A DNA stretch of 64,000 nucleotides from Serripes groenlandicus (lineage: Eukaryota; Mollusca; Bivalvia; Cardiida; Cardiidae). The position numbers and the translations under genes were made by a program. Location: the NCBI GenBank assembly GCA_031761405.1, contig JASEVX010000008.1, positions 42,072,541 to 42,136,540 on the forward strand. Direction: 5' to 3'. This document shows, one piece after another, positions 11,101 through 22,696 of the stretch. A model generated the notes under the pieces. It saw only the letters and a program-made list of their open reading frames with translations. It did no database searches and was not told where the DNA came from. Numbering within the stretch: the first letter of the stretch is position 1; every line of letters begins with the position of its first letter.

Positions 11101-11660
11101 TTTGCAACAAAATAGTTCGAAAAATACAGGTATACATACTTCTTTCTAATACAGGTTGCATACTGCTTTAATATATGTTATTTACCGTTGATAGTGTCCA
11201 ACAGTTTTATACATTCGTAAACACCCATTACTCACATACTATAAGTTTCAGATCATCTAAATAAGATGATTCTTGAAGTAATACATGTAGGTGATTGACA
11301 GTATATCTTTCAACAATTGTTAACATCACACTCTCCTAAACTGCTTTAAGTTAAAGGTTAAATTTTCAGTTTTTTGGTATAAGCTATTTTTGAGCTCTAC
11401 CAAAATCTGGAAACTTTAAAATGATTTCGTATTATTATTTATTGTTAACGTATAACATGAGTTTGTGTAAATGATGAGATACGTATAAGTCAAATAAAAT
11501 CTATCTATCATGAAACAGAAAAATCCACAGGAGGCGAAAAGTGTCTCTCCGGGTTAGCTTGCGCGACATCCTTAGCCTGATCTGGATCGATACTTTACGC
11601 AGAGTCCACAGTGATGGTTTTCCCGTGGGACGGCTCAAATATTCTTTTTATTCTTTTCAG
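11101..11660. other. Gene 1 intron, 3' end; no feature seen
   Basis: AT-rich sequence without recognisable repeats or coding likeness. It ends in the polypyrimidine tract attcttttta ttcttttcag, which is the acceptor of exon D. The reading frame is open upstream of 11661, but this part is not conserved-looking and contains the splice signal. Confidence 0.5.
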
Positions 11661-12572
11661 GATGCATGTAAGAACGTTGTCTGTTCGATTCCGCGCGTCC
11701 TGAATTACATTACGAAAGAATGTGATAACATTTTTGATTACATTACTTATGGATTAATCGAACTGCCCTTTGAATTCATTCCAAGGGAACCGTTTTACCT
11801 AGCAGACATTGGACATTATGAACATGGTCTAACACAGATTATTAGATATATCAGCCGTGATATTGAATGCTGGAGGCATGATATATATTTCAAGCTTGGT
11901 ACACCGTTCAGCACGTTGACGGGGAAGACACATATCAGATATGACACAATCATCTCTGTTATTTTCATTGTCGTTGCTAATATCAGACTACCCGAATATA
12001 GAAGTCCTTCGGAAATAATTAACTTATTTCTAAATGAAAGCGTATGGGTACAAGGGACACCGACTGCGTTCCGATATGGTAGAAGAGATTTGTTTTACTT
12101 GTCGCCGTTGGATGTCGATATGGAAACTGAAACAGACGAAAGGGTGAAATACATATATATTGAGGATATACTTTTATCAGGAACAAATCTGCATAACCGA
12201 CAGTATGCGATTGTCGAAGACCCGTATGATGGCGCTGCGGTACTTTATCGCGGCCGGAATTCGTCCAAAGATGATTACTGCCATACCCCATACCTGTTTG
12301 ATAGGTACCACTTCGATTGCCCATCGTTTTTGTATGACATAGAACGTGCAGGAATGGTTCGTGTAAGGAATGGCCTTCTCTTAATTGATCATAACATAAC
12401 ACTAACGTTCGAAGAGTTTAAAAGTATAAATGGCACGCACATTGCAGTTTGTACTGAGAGCTTACGGGGAAAACTATTGGTATCCCAATCGTCCGGCAAT
12501 TACCTATTTTGTGTGTTTGCATTCTTAAATCAGTTGTTAGTTACACTTCTTGTCATAATTTCCACAAAATAG
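11661..12572 (+). CDS. Gene 1, terminal exon D; ectodomain with C-terminal hydrophobic segment
   Basis: One long exon: 303 codons from a strong ttcttttcag acceptor to a TAG at 12570-12572. It enters in phase 0, as required by exon C'. It opens DACKNVVC, continues as an uncharacterised extracellular-type region with sequons NES, NSS, NIT and NGT and spaced cysteines (DDYC, HFDC, AVC), and ends in about 24 hydrophobic residues followed by TK. The late blocks, a short basic/hydrophobic run with 'LLLIDHN' then 'GTHIAVC', recall the segment just before helix 1 in mollusc adhesion/methuselah-like receptors. Those receptors continue with seven helices; here the protein stops. It may therefore be a single-pass or GPI-anchored decoy-like paralogue, or a truncated receptor. 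The open frame extends 5' to 11541, but the acceptor argues that this part is intron. Confidence 0.78.
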   Translation, partial: DACKNVVCSIPRVLNYITKECDNIFDYITYGLIELPFEFIPREPFYLADIGHYEHGLTQIIRYISRDIECWRHDIYFKLGTPFSTLTGKTHIRYDTIISVIFIVVANIRLPEYRSPSEIINLFLNESVWVQGTPTAFRYGRRDLFYLSPLDVDMETETDERVKYIYIEDILLSGTNLHNRQYAIVEDPYDGAAVLYRGRNSSKDDYCHTPYLFDRYHFDCPSFLYDIERAGMVRVRNGLLLIDHNITLTFEEFKSINGTHIAVCTESLRGKLLVSQSSGNYLFCVFAFLNQLLVTLLVIISTK

Positions 12573-12701
12573 AGCTTTTCTCTCTGTGTCTCAGGAATAG
12601 ATTTTATAAAGATTTTCAATCGGTTTCAGAGAGGAAAAACAAATTTGGTTATATTTTTCTTTTATCTTTTACACTGTAGTATACAAAAGATTCTATCGTA
12701 T

Positions 12702-12707
12702 AATAAA
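12702..12707 (+). promoter_or_regulatory. Candidate polyadenylation signal of gene 1
   Basis: AATAAA lies 130 bases after the exon D stop and is followed by a gt-rich stretch (ttgtgttgtg). It is the first such hexamer downstream. Confidence 0.45.
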
Positions 12708-13800
12708 CAATTGTGTTGTGCTTATATTGATTATGAATAATGTTTCGATACCATAAACAGGGATTCATTGATACAAAAGCTTATCACGTCGTGCGTAAGT
12801 ACTAAATTGATGTCTATGGTAAAATCATTATATAATAAAGTTACCTCATGTTTTCAGGTTTCAAACAACCCAAACTATCTGATTGTATAAACATTCCATA
12901 AGAAAGATGAGCCTTTTGTCACCAATATGGTTTATCTTATTTATTAATGATAAAAGCGTGTCATTTAATAATGACATTTAACAGAAAATGACATAGAATA
13001 CCTTTCTTTATGTATCCTTATGTTTGCGGATGATATGGTCCTTTTCACTACGGATTAAAACAGTTTAAAAATCCAGCTTAATCCAGCTTAATAGTTTTTC
13101 GTAATACGCTAAAAAGGGAGCTTAAATATCATAATGTGAAAAGTGGAATTTGTATTATTGTAAAATGCATAAAAGTCTATGATTTTGAATGGTTTATTGG
13201 GGATGACATTTTAGAAGCAGTGGATCTCAGTTATTGTTACTCGAAAATCTCTAAAACGGGAGTGATGCATAATGCTGTTAGTCTGTTGCAGGACCAGGCA
13301 CTGAAAGTTGAATTTGATGTTAAAACAAAATAACTTTTATTCGATACAATATGTATGTACATATTGTCTAGAGGCTGTTGAAAAAACTGCACATTAAATT
13401 TAGCAAAATTATACTTCCTGTATATAATTGCTCGAGATTAGAGTATTACTGTAGGTTTAAGAATTGTTTTGAGCTTGAAGTTATTTAATGATTTTAAAGA
13501 CTGAACAGCTATGGATTAAATTAAGCCAATTTAGGCTTGCAGCTCATAAACTTGCAATTGAAACTTGACGATTCGAAAATATTGAAAGATTGAACAGAAT
13601 TTGTTAATTGTGTAATTCGAATCAGATTGAAACTGAATATTACTTCCTATGCATTTGTCTGAAATATCATGATCTAAGCATATATATTTTTTCATATACT
13701 TGGCCAACTGTCAATAAATGTGTCAATATATTGGCAAGAAAAAGAAGAAATAGGCAAGTCAATATGGCAAAATTTAAGCTATGGAAAAGCGAGATTTAAC
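12708..13800 (+). pseudogene. Heavily decayed LINE reverse transcriptase
   Basis: Broken frames give IDYE.CFDTIN (about 12728), PLSPIWFILFIND (about 12910), LMFADDMVLF-like sequence (about 13020), FEWFIGDD...VDL (about 13180), LLQDQAL (about 13290) and a C-terminal CNSNQIETEYYF block (about 13605). The order and wording match the LINE at 22.5-27.3 kb, so it is a member of the same or a close family, carrying many stops and deletions. It begins just after the gene 1 stop and probable polyadenylation signal. Confidence 0.8.
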
Positions 13801-13904
13801 CTACGGAAATATCTTTTAATTATTAAAGTATAGAATCATATTATAATGATTACATTTTATTACTTTTTCAGCAGTATATATATTAATGTTGACTAGTTAT
13901 CGAT

Positions 13905-14066
13905 AATGTGATAAACCGCCGGGGTTAAGTCGCGCCCCCGGCGTAACGCGGTGTTTCCAGGTATCGGCGGAAACGTTAAATGGGAGTGGCCTGTATTTTA
14001 TCCGCGGAGCTCCCGCGAAAAAATACAAGTGGGCGTGTCTTAATTTTTATCCGATTATTAGTCGCC
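13905..14066. other. GC-rich pocket
   Basis: Unusually GC-rich for the window (ccgccggggttaag, cgcccccggcg, cgcggagctcccgcg), with several short inverted repeats. It abuts the end of the inverted-repeat arm. No coding sequence seen. Confidence 0.4.
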
Positions 14067-15690
14067 GGGCAGAAGCCCGCGACTTACATTTTTAATAGCT
14101 TTTCGGAAATGACATGGGAGGACGAGTTATTATTAGAAAAAAACAAATTTAATGACTAGAACATATTACAATTGCGTATGTTTAAAAACACTAAGTTATG
14201 ACACATATAAGATGAAATAAATATTCCGATGTTTTAAGTATCTGGAGTTTCTTTATTTTGACTCGCATTTATGTTTCTTTTTGTTTTATTTACGAAGACA
14301 AAACAGTCCCTATTAGACTTGCAGCAGAATGTTATGTGGCAATATCGAGATAAAAATCACGTCGAATTCTCCTTTTAATAGCATTTTAACTTACTAAATG
14401 TTATGTTCATGTTCAAAGAGATGTCTTGATTTATGAAGAATGCATTTAATAATTTTTATCCAAGAATATCTAAAATATGAACTGTTTCTAAGCTAAAACT
14501 GTTGATTACGTGACTAGCGAATGCCGTCTGCGTAGATCTATCTCCTTTGAAGAGAGCCGTTCTTTATACTCACTTACAAATAGTTAATTATAGGTGATTT
14601 AACATGTTTATTTCGTTCGAAACATATGAAGAAAAGAACAAACTGAGATGAAACTGGTTTTAATAGAAATATGACTTTGAAGGAACACTCTCTCCCTTTA
14701 AAGAGAGTGTAAAGAACGACAATTCTGCGAAGAAGAATGGTTAACGAATCGTGTCTTTCATACACAATTATTTCGTCCTTGTGTCCTACAGGCATTTTGC
14801 TTGCGTTCTGCATATTGTTATGCATCATTGACACAAGGGCGCTCATCATAATATAATTTTAAAACATGAGTAGTTTGTAATTTTCATTTATAAAAAAGGA
14901 AGGAAAGATTTACAATGAATTAACATGTTGTATGGTTCAGTCTATGTTCGAAATTAAGCTTGAAATTATACAACAATTTCAATTAAATTTAACTGTTTAG
15001 CTGATATTATATTTCGAGGGTGGTCTACTTTGTAAATATATTGGACTACATTTTAACCTTTGTCAAAGTATGATATAATTAGGATGCCAAGCTAATATCA
15101 TTTTGAGAAAAAGAGAAAACTCGTATCTTCAGCGATTTAACCCTTTTCTCATTGTTTTAAAAGTAAATTGCTGCAAAGGTGTCCAATGTTGACTTTAATA
15201 GGGGAAATGTAAAATGACGTGCTATTGCATGCAAATCCTAAATTGTCTGTTTTGTGGTTTTATTGACAAATAATAATATTTAAATATTCTGACAAACATC
15301 TTGAAAAGTGTATGTGGAATTCACAAATCTTATAATTATTCCTTAATGAAAGCACTGTAAACATACTAAGACTAATGATTGGCAAGATTACTCATTTCCA
15401 TTACTGTTTATGATCAATAATTAGTTGGCTGTGTGTAAGGTCTACCTACCTTAGAATGAAAATTGATCATAAACAATGAAAGGCTTCAATTATATTTCAA
15501 TGAAGGACATTCACTTCGTTGACAAAAAAAAGTAATGATAAATGTTCACTTGACCCCACCCCTGATGTTCCAATATGCCCCTCAGTTGATAACTGCTTTT
15601 CAACTACTATAATGTAAGTGTTATGCATAACTGCAGTATGGATTTCCGGCGACATTGATGCGTTGCATCAACTTTCTCTTGTACTTTTTG
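14066..15690 (+). repeat. Long inverted repeat, left arm
   Basis: About 1.6 kb matching the reverse complement of 31510-33146 over nearly its whole length, with small indels. Its outer end is a GC-rich hairpin (agtcgccgggc agaa gcccgcgact, 14066-14091); similarity stops just outside it, after the sequence that reads CTAAT on the other strand. The inner end fades near gcgttgcatcaac. No protein recognised. It could be two inverted copies of one non-autonomous element, or the terminal arms of a larger unit. Confidence 0.8.
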
Positions 15691-15884
15691 TAAAAAGTTC
15701 TATATTATTTGCTCACATATTAATGAACAAAATCCAGATGTATTCTATCTCAAATCTTCAAAATTTGGCGCGTTTAGACATGTTGTCAGAATCATATATG
15801 TTGAATACTTCCTGAAAGTTTTGACGTCATATCCGTTATAACGAGTATGGAATAGCAGGTTGGTGATTGCTACCCTTCAACAGG

Positions 15885-16260
15885 TGCAATCGTTAAAACG
15901 CCAACGTCATTTCGTACGGAGCAACGTTCGGTCATAAAATATTGCGCAAATGCAGGAATGACTCCTACAGATACTTTTAAATTTATGGAACGGGACCGAT
16001 TAGAAAGGTTAGCCGAACAATACTGTTTGATTGGTATCGACTGTTCAAAGACGACAGAGAAGAACTTGAAAACAGCTCTACAGTCGGTCGACCATCATTA
16101 AGTGACAGATGTTCATGCTGTAACACGCGAAATTGCCGACAACAGACAAAGGACGGTTGCGAAATCGCATCATCATAGGCTTTGAGCCATGTAACGGTTC
16201 ATAACATGTTAAAAGATGAACTGAACAATAAAGTGTGTTCGATAAATGGTTGGAGATACA
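15885..16260 (+). pseudogene. mariner/Tc1-type transposase N-terminal remnant
   Basis: A + strand frame reads EQRSVIKYCANAGMTPT, then TFKFMERD, then a degraded middle, then a DVHAVTREIADNRQRTVA block. This is the order of the helix-turn-helix DNA-binding half of mariner transposases. Stops and frameshifts follow and no catalytic domain is seen, so it is a dead 5' fragment. Confidence 0.75.
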
Positions 16261-16739
16261 CCAGAAATGTGTTAATTCATGTGTTGAATACTTTGAAAAG
16301 GCCTGACGTTAGATGTGACGTCGCGTTATGTGTACAAAGTGCTCCGTGGGGTTGATGGTTATGTGTAACAATGTGTTGTTACTTAATGGTATGGTTGTTT
16401 TCTGTAAAATTTGCTACATCACTTCTGTAAATATATATCTTTCCAACGTTTGGTTTATTTTGGTTTTAAAACAAGTAGTATCGAAATGATACGAGTCCGA
16501 GAACTTTACGACTGACCCTAGTAAATTGTTAATTAACACTTTCCCACATAAAACAATATCTGCAGCTGACGACTTTCAAAACGGAAGACACTCAAAATCC
16601 ACAGGTTGTCAACATGTTAAAATACCCTGTCATTTTTGCCATGGGGATTTCGACTACTAGGGCAATTTTGACCATGGGGATTTTGATATACTCTCTTTCA
16701 AAACATACCGGAACTTAATTGGAAACTCCCTTGAAATGA

Positions 16740-16808
16740 AAGTACAATAATTTGTTGAAAAGCCGTCTGCGTCAGAAAGCGTCTATATTAGGGAAAGGGT
16801 TAAACATT
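16740..16808. mobile_element. piggyBac-like MITE, right-end fragment
   Basis: It ends in cgtcagaaagcgtctatattagggaaaggg followed by ttaa, matching the right end of the intact copy at 53041-53262. Confidence 0.6.
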
Positions 16809-16809
16809 G

Positions 16810-17100
16810 TTATTGATGATGATAACCTGATTGATCGTTTGGTATTTTACAGCGCTTTCATCAATATTTCAGATATATCATGGCGTGTCCTGGGTAAGTT
16901 ACCAGCACTACTGGTCCATTTATCCTGACAGTCAGTCAGTCATGATACTATCCCTGCATCCCTGAGCGCCAAAGAGGGCAGCAATTACTACCATTTGTTA
17001 AGCCTTGGGTATGACCCGGCCATTGATCTAACACACACACTCCTGTACCAAAGCTGACACTCTACGACTACACCACCCGACGGTTGATGATACCCTAAGC
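16810..17100 (-). mobile_element. tRNA-derived SINE, minus strand
   Basis: The 3' tail lies at 'gattgatcg...tttggtattttacagcgctttc'; the body shares 'aagttaccagcactactggtccatttatcctga' (in pieces) and 'cctgagcgccaa..agggcagc' with the copy at 38755-39035. The tRNA-like head is decayed near 17000-17090. Confidence 0.65.
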
Positions 17101-18025
17101 AGACTGAAATGAATTAAAAATCATTAACTACTGACCCTCTTCTCCAGACCATACTAAACCATACATGATATAAGCTATTGTGCACTTGCCTGTCTGCACT
17201 ACAGTGACCCCTCCAGTCTTGCATTTTTTCAAGATTGTAGGCACTCAATAATCTTTCCGTCAGTGATACTGTTAACCTGTCAAATATATCATGTTAACAT
17301 GTTGACAACCTGTGGAATTTTAGCATGCAAAACATTTCAGTTTACATGTAATACATCTGGCAAACCAGTATCAAAACCTTCAAGACTGCATAACATTTGC
17401 AGTGTTCTCAATTGTCAAAATTTAAAAAAAGTATGAGTCCATCTTTTGTTAAATATAATATTTTCAAAAGGCATTATTCCAAAAATATAAGTGAATTTGG
17501 GTATAGCTTTTTTAAAGGAGAAATCTGATCTTGAATTATGAACAATTTGAATACCAAACAAAAAGATTATTATTTGCCATAGAATATCTACAGTAATTAA
17601 AGTTTAACGTATTTACCTATCCCGTTTGGCAGCAGCTAGAATCTGATCGAAGTTAGAGGCGGTAAATCTCAGCTTTCGAACCGCTGCCCATAGGGGACTT
17701 TCTCTCTGTCCAATGGTAGCAAAAGCGATTTTGATAACCTTCTCATGGAACACAACCAGTTGTCGCCTCAGCCACGATTTTTATCCTGATTTTAGAGGTA
17801 GTCTGGGTTCATCAGTAGGTGATGTGGAGGGAACCGGTACAACTTGTGTTTTGGGCTCCTCTACACAAATGTAGTGTAAGGCTGACAGAAATATATGTTC
17901 ATCATTTAACATAAGTTACTCAAATGTATGTACTTAAAAGACCATTTTAAGCATACATTTTTAACCAGCAATGACCTTTTAAACAATTGTTATATGAGCA
18001 TGTAGAAGTAAAATTGAATTCAGCT
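17101..18025. other. No feature recognised
   Basis: AT-rich sequence on both strands with only short open frames and no family likeness. Confidence 0.4.
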
Positions 18026-18029
18026 TTAA

Positions 18030-18244
18030 CCCTTTCCCTCACGTAGACTCTTTCCAAAGCCTCTGTTGTAACAGACGACATTCGAAAACACTGTGAGAAA
18101 AACAGATATTGCTCAAAACGAGAAACTTGTCGCAATATTTTCAAATCTTTTCAGTAATTTTAACTTCAAATATAGAGATTTTCCATATTTTTGTAAATAC
18201 TTTTCAAAGTCGTCTGCTACATATTTTCTGTATGTGGGAAAGGG
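18030..18244. mobile_element. piggyBac-like MITE with TTAA duplications
   Basis: Bounded by TTAA at 18026-18029 and 18245-18248. Terminal repeats are ccctttccctcacg and tatgtgggaaaggg. Internal 'gtcgtctgct' and 'gcaatattttcaaa' blocks are shared with the other copies. Confidence 0.8.
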
Positions 18245-18248
18245 TTAA

Positions 18249-21200
18249 AACAACATTAGTAATCTTTGTCGCCTGTGAACTTCATATGTAAATCAGACTT
18301 CTGCTAAATATATTGGTAGTATAACTATTTTATTGAGTCAAAGACAACCTAAGGAGAGGGAAAATCTCCTGTTTATGGTGAATTCCCCTTCAGTATTATT
18401 TGTTTCAGAATTGGTCTACTGCAAATGGCAGTAGGTTACATTCAAAATGGATTGTTTAATACTCATATACGTTTTGTTAATTTGATTTAAATTTAAACAA
18501 ATTCTTGATATCCAAACCATAGATCACTCTTGTACAAATAATGAATTGTATATATGTTGTATTATGGGCCGGTGGGCTCTGTACTTGAATACAAACAAAC
18601 AACAGATTAAACGGTTTAGGTAATTCGTAAACTACTAAAGGAAAAAGAAGCTGTAAATAAATTAATGTATGTAAAACCGTTTCATGAAATTAATGCATAA
18701 TTTATCAAGATCAAACACCAGTAGTAACTCTACTAAATTATTACTTCCCAAAATAAGAAACAAACCTACAACAAGTAAAATTGAAGAAAAGAAAACACCA
18801 ATAAAAACAAATACAACAATGAAAACAACTTTTTAGTAACATAATCCTTTTGACACCTGCACAATTAGCCTTTTGATAAAGCATAACCGTATAATTCTAA
18901 AAAGTGAACAGAATAATCATGATCTAATTGCATTAATGTGCAGACTGATTATTTCTATTTTGGTCCCAAAAGCGTCAAAAGGAGTATGTAATGAATTTAA
19001 GAGTCAAAATCAAGTGCCCTAAGTAAAGAGGTATATAAAGTAGATAGAAGGTTTATTTAATTTAAAAGCAAACATGTATCATGAGCCTTTCAAACATTTT
19101 CTATACAATAAAACATGAGCATAGAAAAATCCATTTATCAGGAAGGTTAACTCTTTATATCCTGATTTGTGAATGTATTACTTGCTCAAAACTACTACAA
19201 AGATTCTTGGCTGTTATATATTGATTATATTGATACATGATATAAATTATTTTAACAAAAATATCGGGGGGGGGGGGGGGGGGGGGGGGGGGGAATACAA
19301 TTCACCCATTGTCACTGTGGTTTTCGCTGGTGCACGATTTCGGATGTTTAAGCCAGCTACACTTCACATAGGTCTTACTAGCTCTTTTATAACTGAAATA
19401 ATTGAACCAAAATATTTTTCTTTCAGGATAATTGCATACAGATATCTATGTACTAGTTTATGATACAGTACTTTTTCAATTCTTATAAGCACTAGTTATA
19501 TATTTATTACAATGTTTGAAGAACTGTCTCAATTACTTTAAAAATACTTGTACTGAGCACAATTCAAATATTAAACTGATTAATATAATATCATAGTAAA
19601 AGAATGCAACACGGCAAATATAAATAACAAACCAATTTTCATGACGAGAATATTCAGAGTTCTGAATTGTTATATTATATATTGTTGTTATTATTTAATT
19701 AATATTATTATAATATTATACAAATATATATTAATTCACTCTTACCCAAACAAAAATGCTGCTGCCACGTGGTGACATTTCTATTCCCATTGGACACTGA
19801 CAATGCGTGGATAGAATCTCCCCATTGTCTTTTGATTCAAAGAATATCTGCATAAATGAAAAATTAAAATAAATATGAAATCAAACTATTTTGGCCAAAT
19901 TTAAGTTTATTCTCAGGTCGGAAAAAATGTGATAAATAAAGCCTTACCTTGAAGAATGATTATCCTATTTGTACATTCACATACATGTAGATAAATAAAA
20001 TTATGAACAATCCATATACAATTTTTTATTTATATTGATTTACCAAATCAAACAAAAATCACTTTTTATATGACACAAATTTCTTTTCAATATAAACATT
20101 AATGATGGCGTGTAAAGGGTTTAAAGTAAATGAAGCAGATGTGACAGATGAAAACGTGTGATATATTTTCTGTTGGTTGTCAAGGCTGATTGAAAGACGG
20201 TGACTGGCATATATATCAAAGGGTATACTGTTTTCATTGTCCTGACTTACCAGCTGGTAATCCGTCAGTTTGTTTCGTCGTTTTAATTACATCGTTATTT
20301 TGCAAGCAAATTACATGCATACATACAGTTTATAAGATTCGCCTTAAAACTTCTTTTTTGCCATTTTCAATAAAAATATGTCGGAAGATATTTATTTATA
20401 TCCGCTCTAAATCCTAAAGATATTAGAACAATGTAAAACGATAACACAAAGTCTATATGAGCAAAGGTCTATAAACACAAAACATAGGCTAAAGGCAGTG
20501 TAGTGTAGATCGAAATCACCATGTGTATTCACGCAGGTAAATCGAAATCAGCATTGTCTACTCTTTATCAACTAGAGAAGCTATAACCCAATTTCAATTC
20601 AATTTCTTTAATACTCCCAGTTTGTACATGGACAAAAACATGAGGTAAATACAATTTAGCATTACAAACGGCGAAACAAAATGACATATATACATGACAG
20701 AATATAGAACAACCCTCTTTGTACTGTTGTTTACAAACAAGATAATAATTATGTAGATATCTGAATAGACAGATATTGATCAATATTGATTTTTTTATTT
20801 TAATTTTAATTTTTGAGATTAGAATAGTTAATCAGGGACACTATATTACAATATAGTGTCCCTGGTTAAACAAGGCAAAAATGTAATTAACCGGATTTTA
20901 TAACCTTGGGTTACTGTTTAATTTCAGTCACCCTTTTACCTCCCTTTGTATACACTAACGGATTTTTTGGATTGGAAGAGTAAGTTCCCTTTGTAGACTT
21001 CTAACGGATTTTTTTTTTTAACACGAGAATCTAGTAAATCGTGCTTCAACGGCCTTATAACGTTATTTCTATCTATTCTTCGTGCAAATGGATATAGTTT
21101 ACGTTGAAGTGGTGTTATAATGATGGATTACATTGTGCATATTTAGTTTCTTGTTATTGTTTTTCTGTTATATTTGGAAATTCAACGGTGTATACCAATA

Positions 21201-21600
21201 TGAACGGTAATTCGGATATTCTATTTCGGACAGCAATTCATTTTAGCAATGAATGAACAGTTATAAAGGAATTGTCAGATAAGTGATTTCTTGTACTTTG
21301 TATACATAATCTATATATTGTAACTGATAAGTAGCTTTAAATCTTTTTAAATTTAATTGTTTTTATCTGTTTGTTTTGGTTTTTTTGTTATATTTATTTT
21401 TGTCATTAATTTTCTGACCAGTCCTAATTTTTAAGTAAATCATTGTATTACACTTGTTTAATATACCTATGTTATAACAGTTTTTGTCTAATGCAAATGT
21501 AATTATTGGTAATTTTTGGTTATTTTTATGTTTATAATTGATGACCTGATTCTTTGTGAGATTTTTATTTATTTCAGGAGAAGACTGGATGGAAGAAAAT
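18249..21600. other. Intergenic; simple repeats only
   Basis: No gene supported. It contains a 28-base G run (19266-19293) and a short palindrome (20829-20867, a gggacactatatt arm and its complement around a short centre). Otherwise AT-rich sequence with short random frames. Confidence 0.5.
19266..19293 (+). repeat. Poly-G run, 28 bases
   Basis: Uninterrupted G homopolymer. The length may be unreliable for technical reasons. Confidence 0.9.
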
Positions 21601-21604
21601 ATCA

Positions 21605-21825
21605 CCCTTTATCACCTATAGACGCATTTTGACGAATCTGCAGCAGACGACATTTGAAAGCATTGTGACTTAATGAGAAATTGCTCAAAACGAAGAAATT
21701 CTCCTTTTGTCACAATGTTTTCAACTTATTTCGGTAATTATACCTCCAATTAAAAATATTTTCCATGTTCTTGAGGAGACATTTTTAAATTCGTCTGCTG
21801 CAGATTTGCTGAATGTGGGAAAGGG
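21605..21825. mobile_element. piggyBac-like MITE
   Basis: It carries the family internal blocks 'cagcagacga', 'gaaattgctcaaaacgaag' and 'cacaatgttttcaa', and ends in gaatgtgggaaaggg followed by ttga. Left flank atca and right flank ttga suggest mutated TTAA sites. Confidence 0.7.
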
Positions 21826-22230
21826 TTGATGAAATTTCTTCCAACTATGTACAACTGCATTGGATAGCATTTATGTGCTTGCTGATCAATATATATACAT
21901 GTAGCAAATGCCATAACAGCATATGATAAAAAGCTTATTTTGAAAAAAAACGCAAACTTTTATGAAACCATTTAATTCAGAGTAGGGATTTCAAATATAT
22001 ACCAATAGTCTGCATGATTAAAATAGTTTTATCGGAGCGAAAAAAAGGTCCTGTTTCTGGTTTATATTTATTTACGTTTACCAATATATGCCTGTATCAC
22101 AAGCCTCGAATATAGGATCTGTCCCGGATGCATTTGTTATAACAGAACTATTGATTACAAATGAAGTCAAGCGGAATTGTTTTAAGTACAGATTTTGCGG
22201 GTGTGTCTTTGTTCATACAGTTAAGAACAT

Positions 22231-22394
22231 CATGAAATTGACAAGTTTAACGTTCACGCTACGCTCCGCTCCGTTTTGTTCTGCTCCACTAACGTTCCAA
22301 TCCGCTCTTAAAGCGTTCCGTCGTCAACTGCTCAATAAGTGTAGCATTCATGTGATTAGATCATTCATTCATTATGATTGTTTCGTTCAGAGCA
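22231..22394 (+). repeat. Direct repeat left of the LINE
   Basis: It starts catgaaattgacaa...gttcacgct and runs through 'cgttccaatccgct', 'attcatgtgatt' to 'tttcgttcagagc'. The same blocks occur in the same order and orientation at 27485-27659, on the other side of the minus-strand LINE. Confidence 0.8.
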
Positions 22395-22696
22395 CACAAT
22401 TCCGTTACGCTCTTAAAGCGTTCCAACGTCGTTCCAATCACGATCCAATCACGTTCCGCTCGGATTGTCAATTTTATGATCTTCCTTACTGTTAAGACTC
22501 TCAACTCAAACTCAACTCAAATAATTTTATTAGGCAAGTCGGCACTAAATGTGCCATTGGCCATACAAAATACATACAAAATGGTTGAACATGCAAAAAA
22601 CATGACTACAAAATATCATCACATGCATAACAAAACTATTCATATATACATTATAACATCATTATTAATAGTATAAGGGTTTTCTGTGGTTATGAT

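Noticed and set aside
11541..11660. N-terminal extension of the exon D frame by 40 codons from a GTG
   Set aside because: It lacks an ATG and contains the polypyrimidine tract and AG acceptor; phase matching to exon C' begins at 11661.
12019..12402. Minus-strand open frame of 127 codons
   Set aside because: It lies wholly antisense to exon D, whose + strand frame has homology-like motifs and splice support.
22088..22676. Open frames of 135 and 100 codons
   Set aside because: They lie in the direct repeat and LINE 3' flank; the Phe/Arg-rich composition reflects a gttccgctc-type simple pattern.
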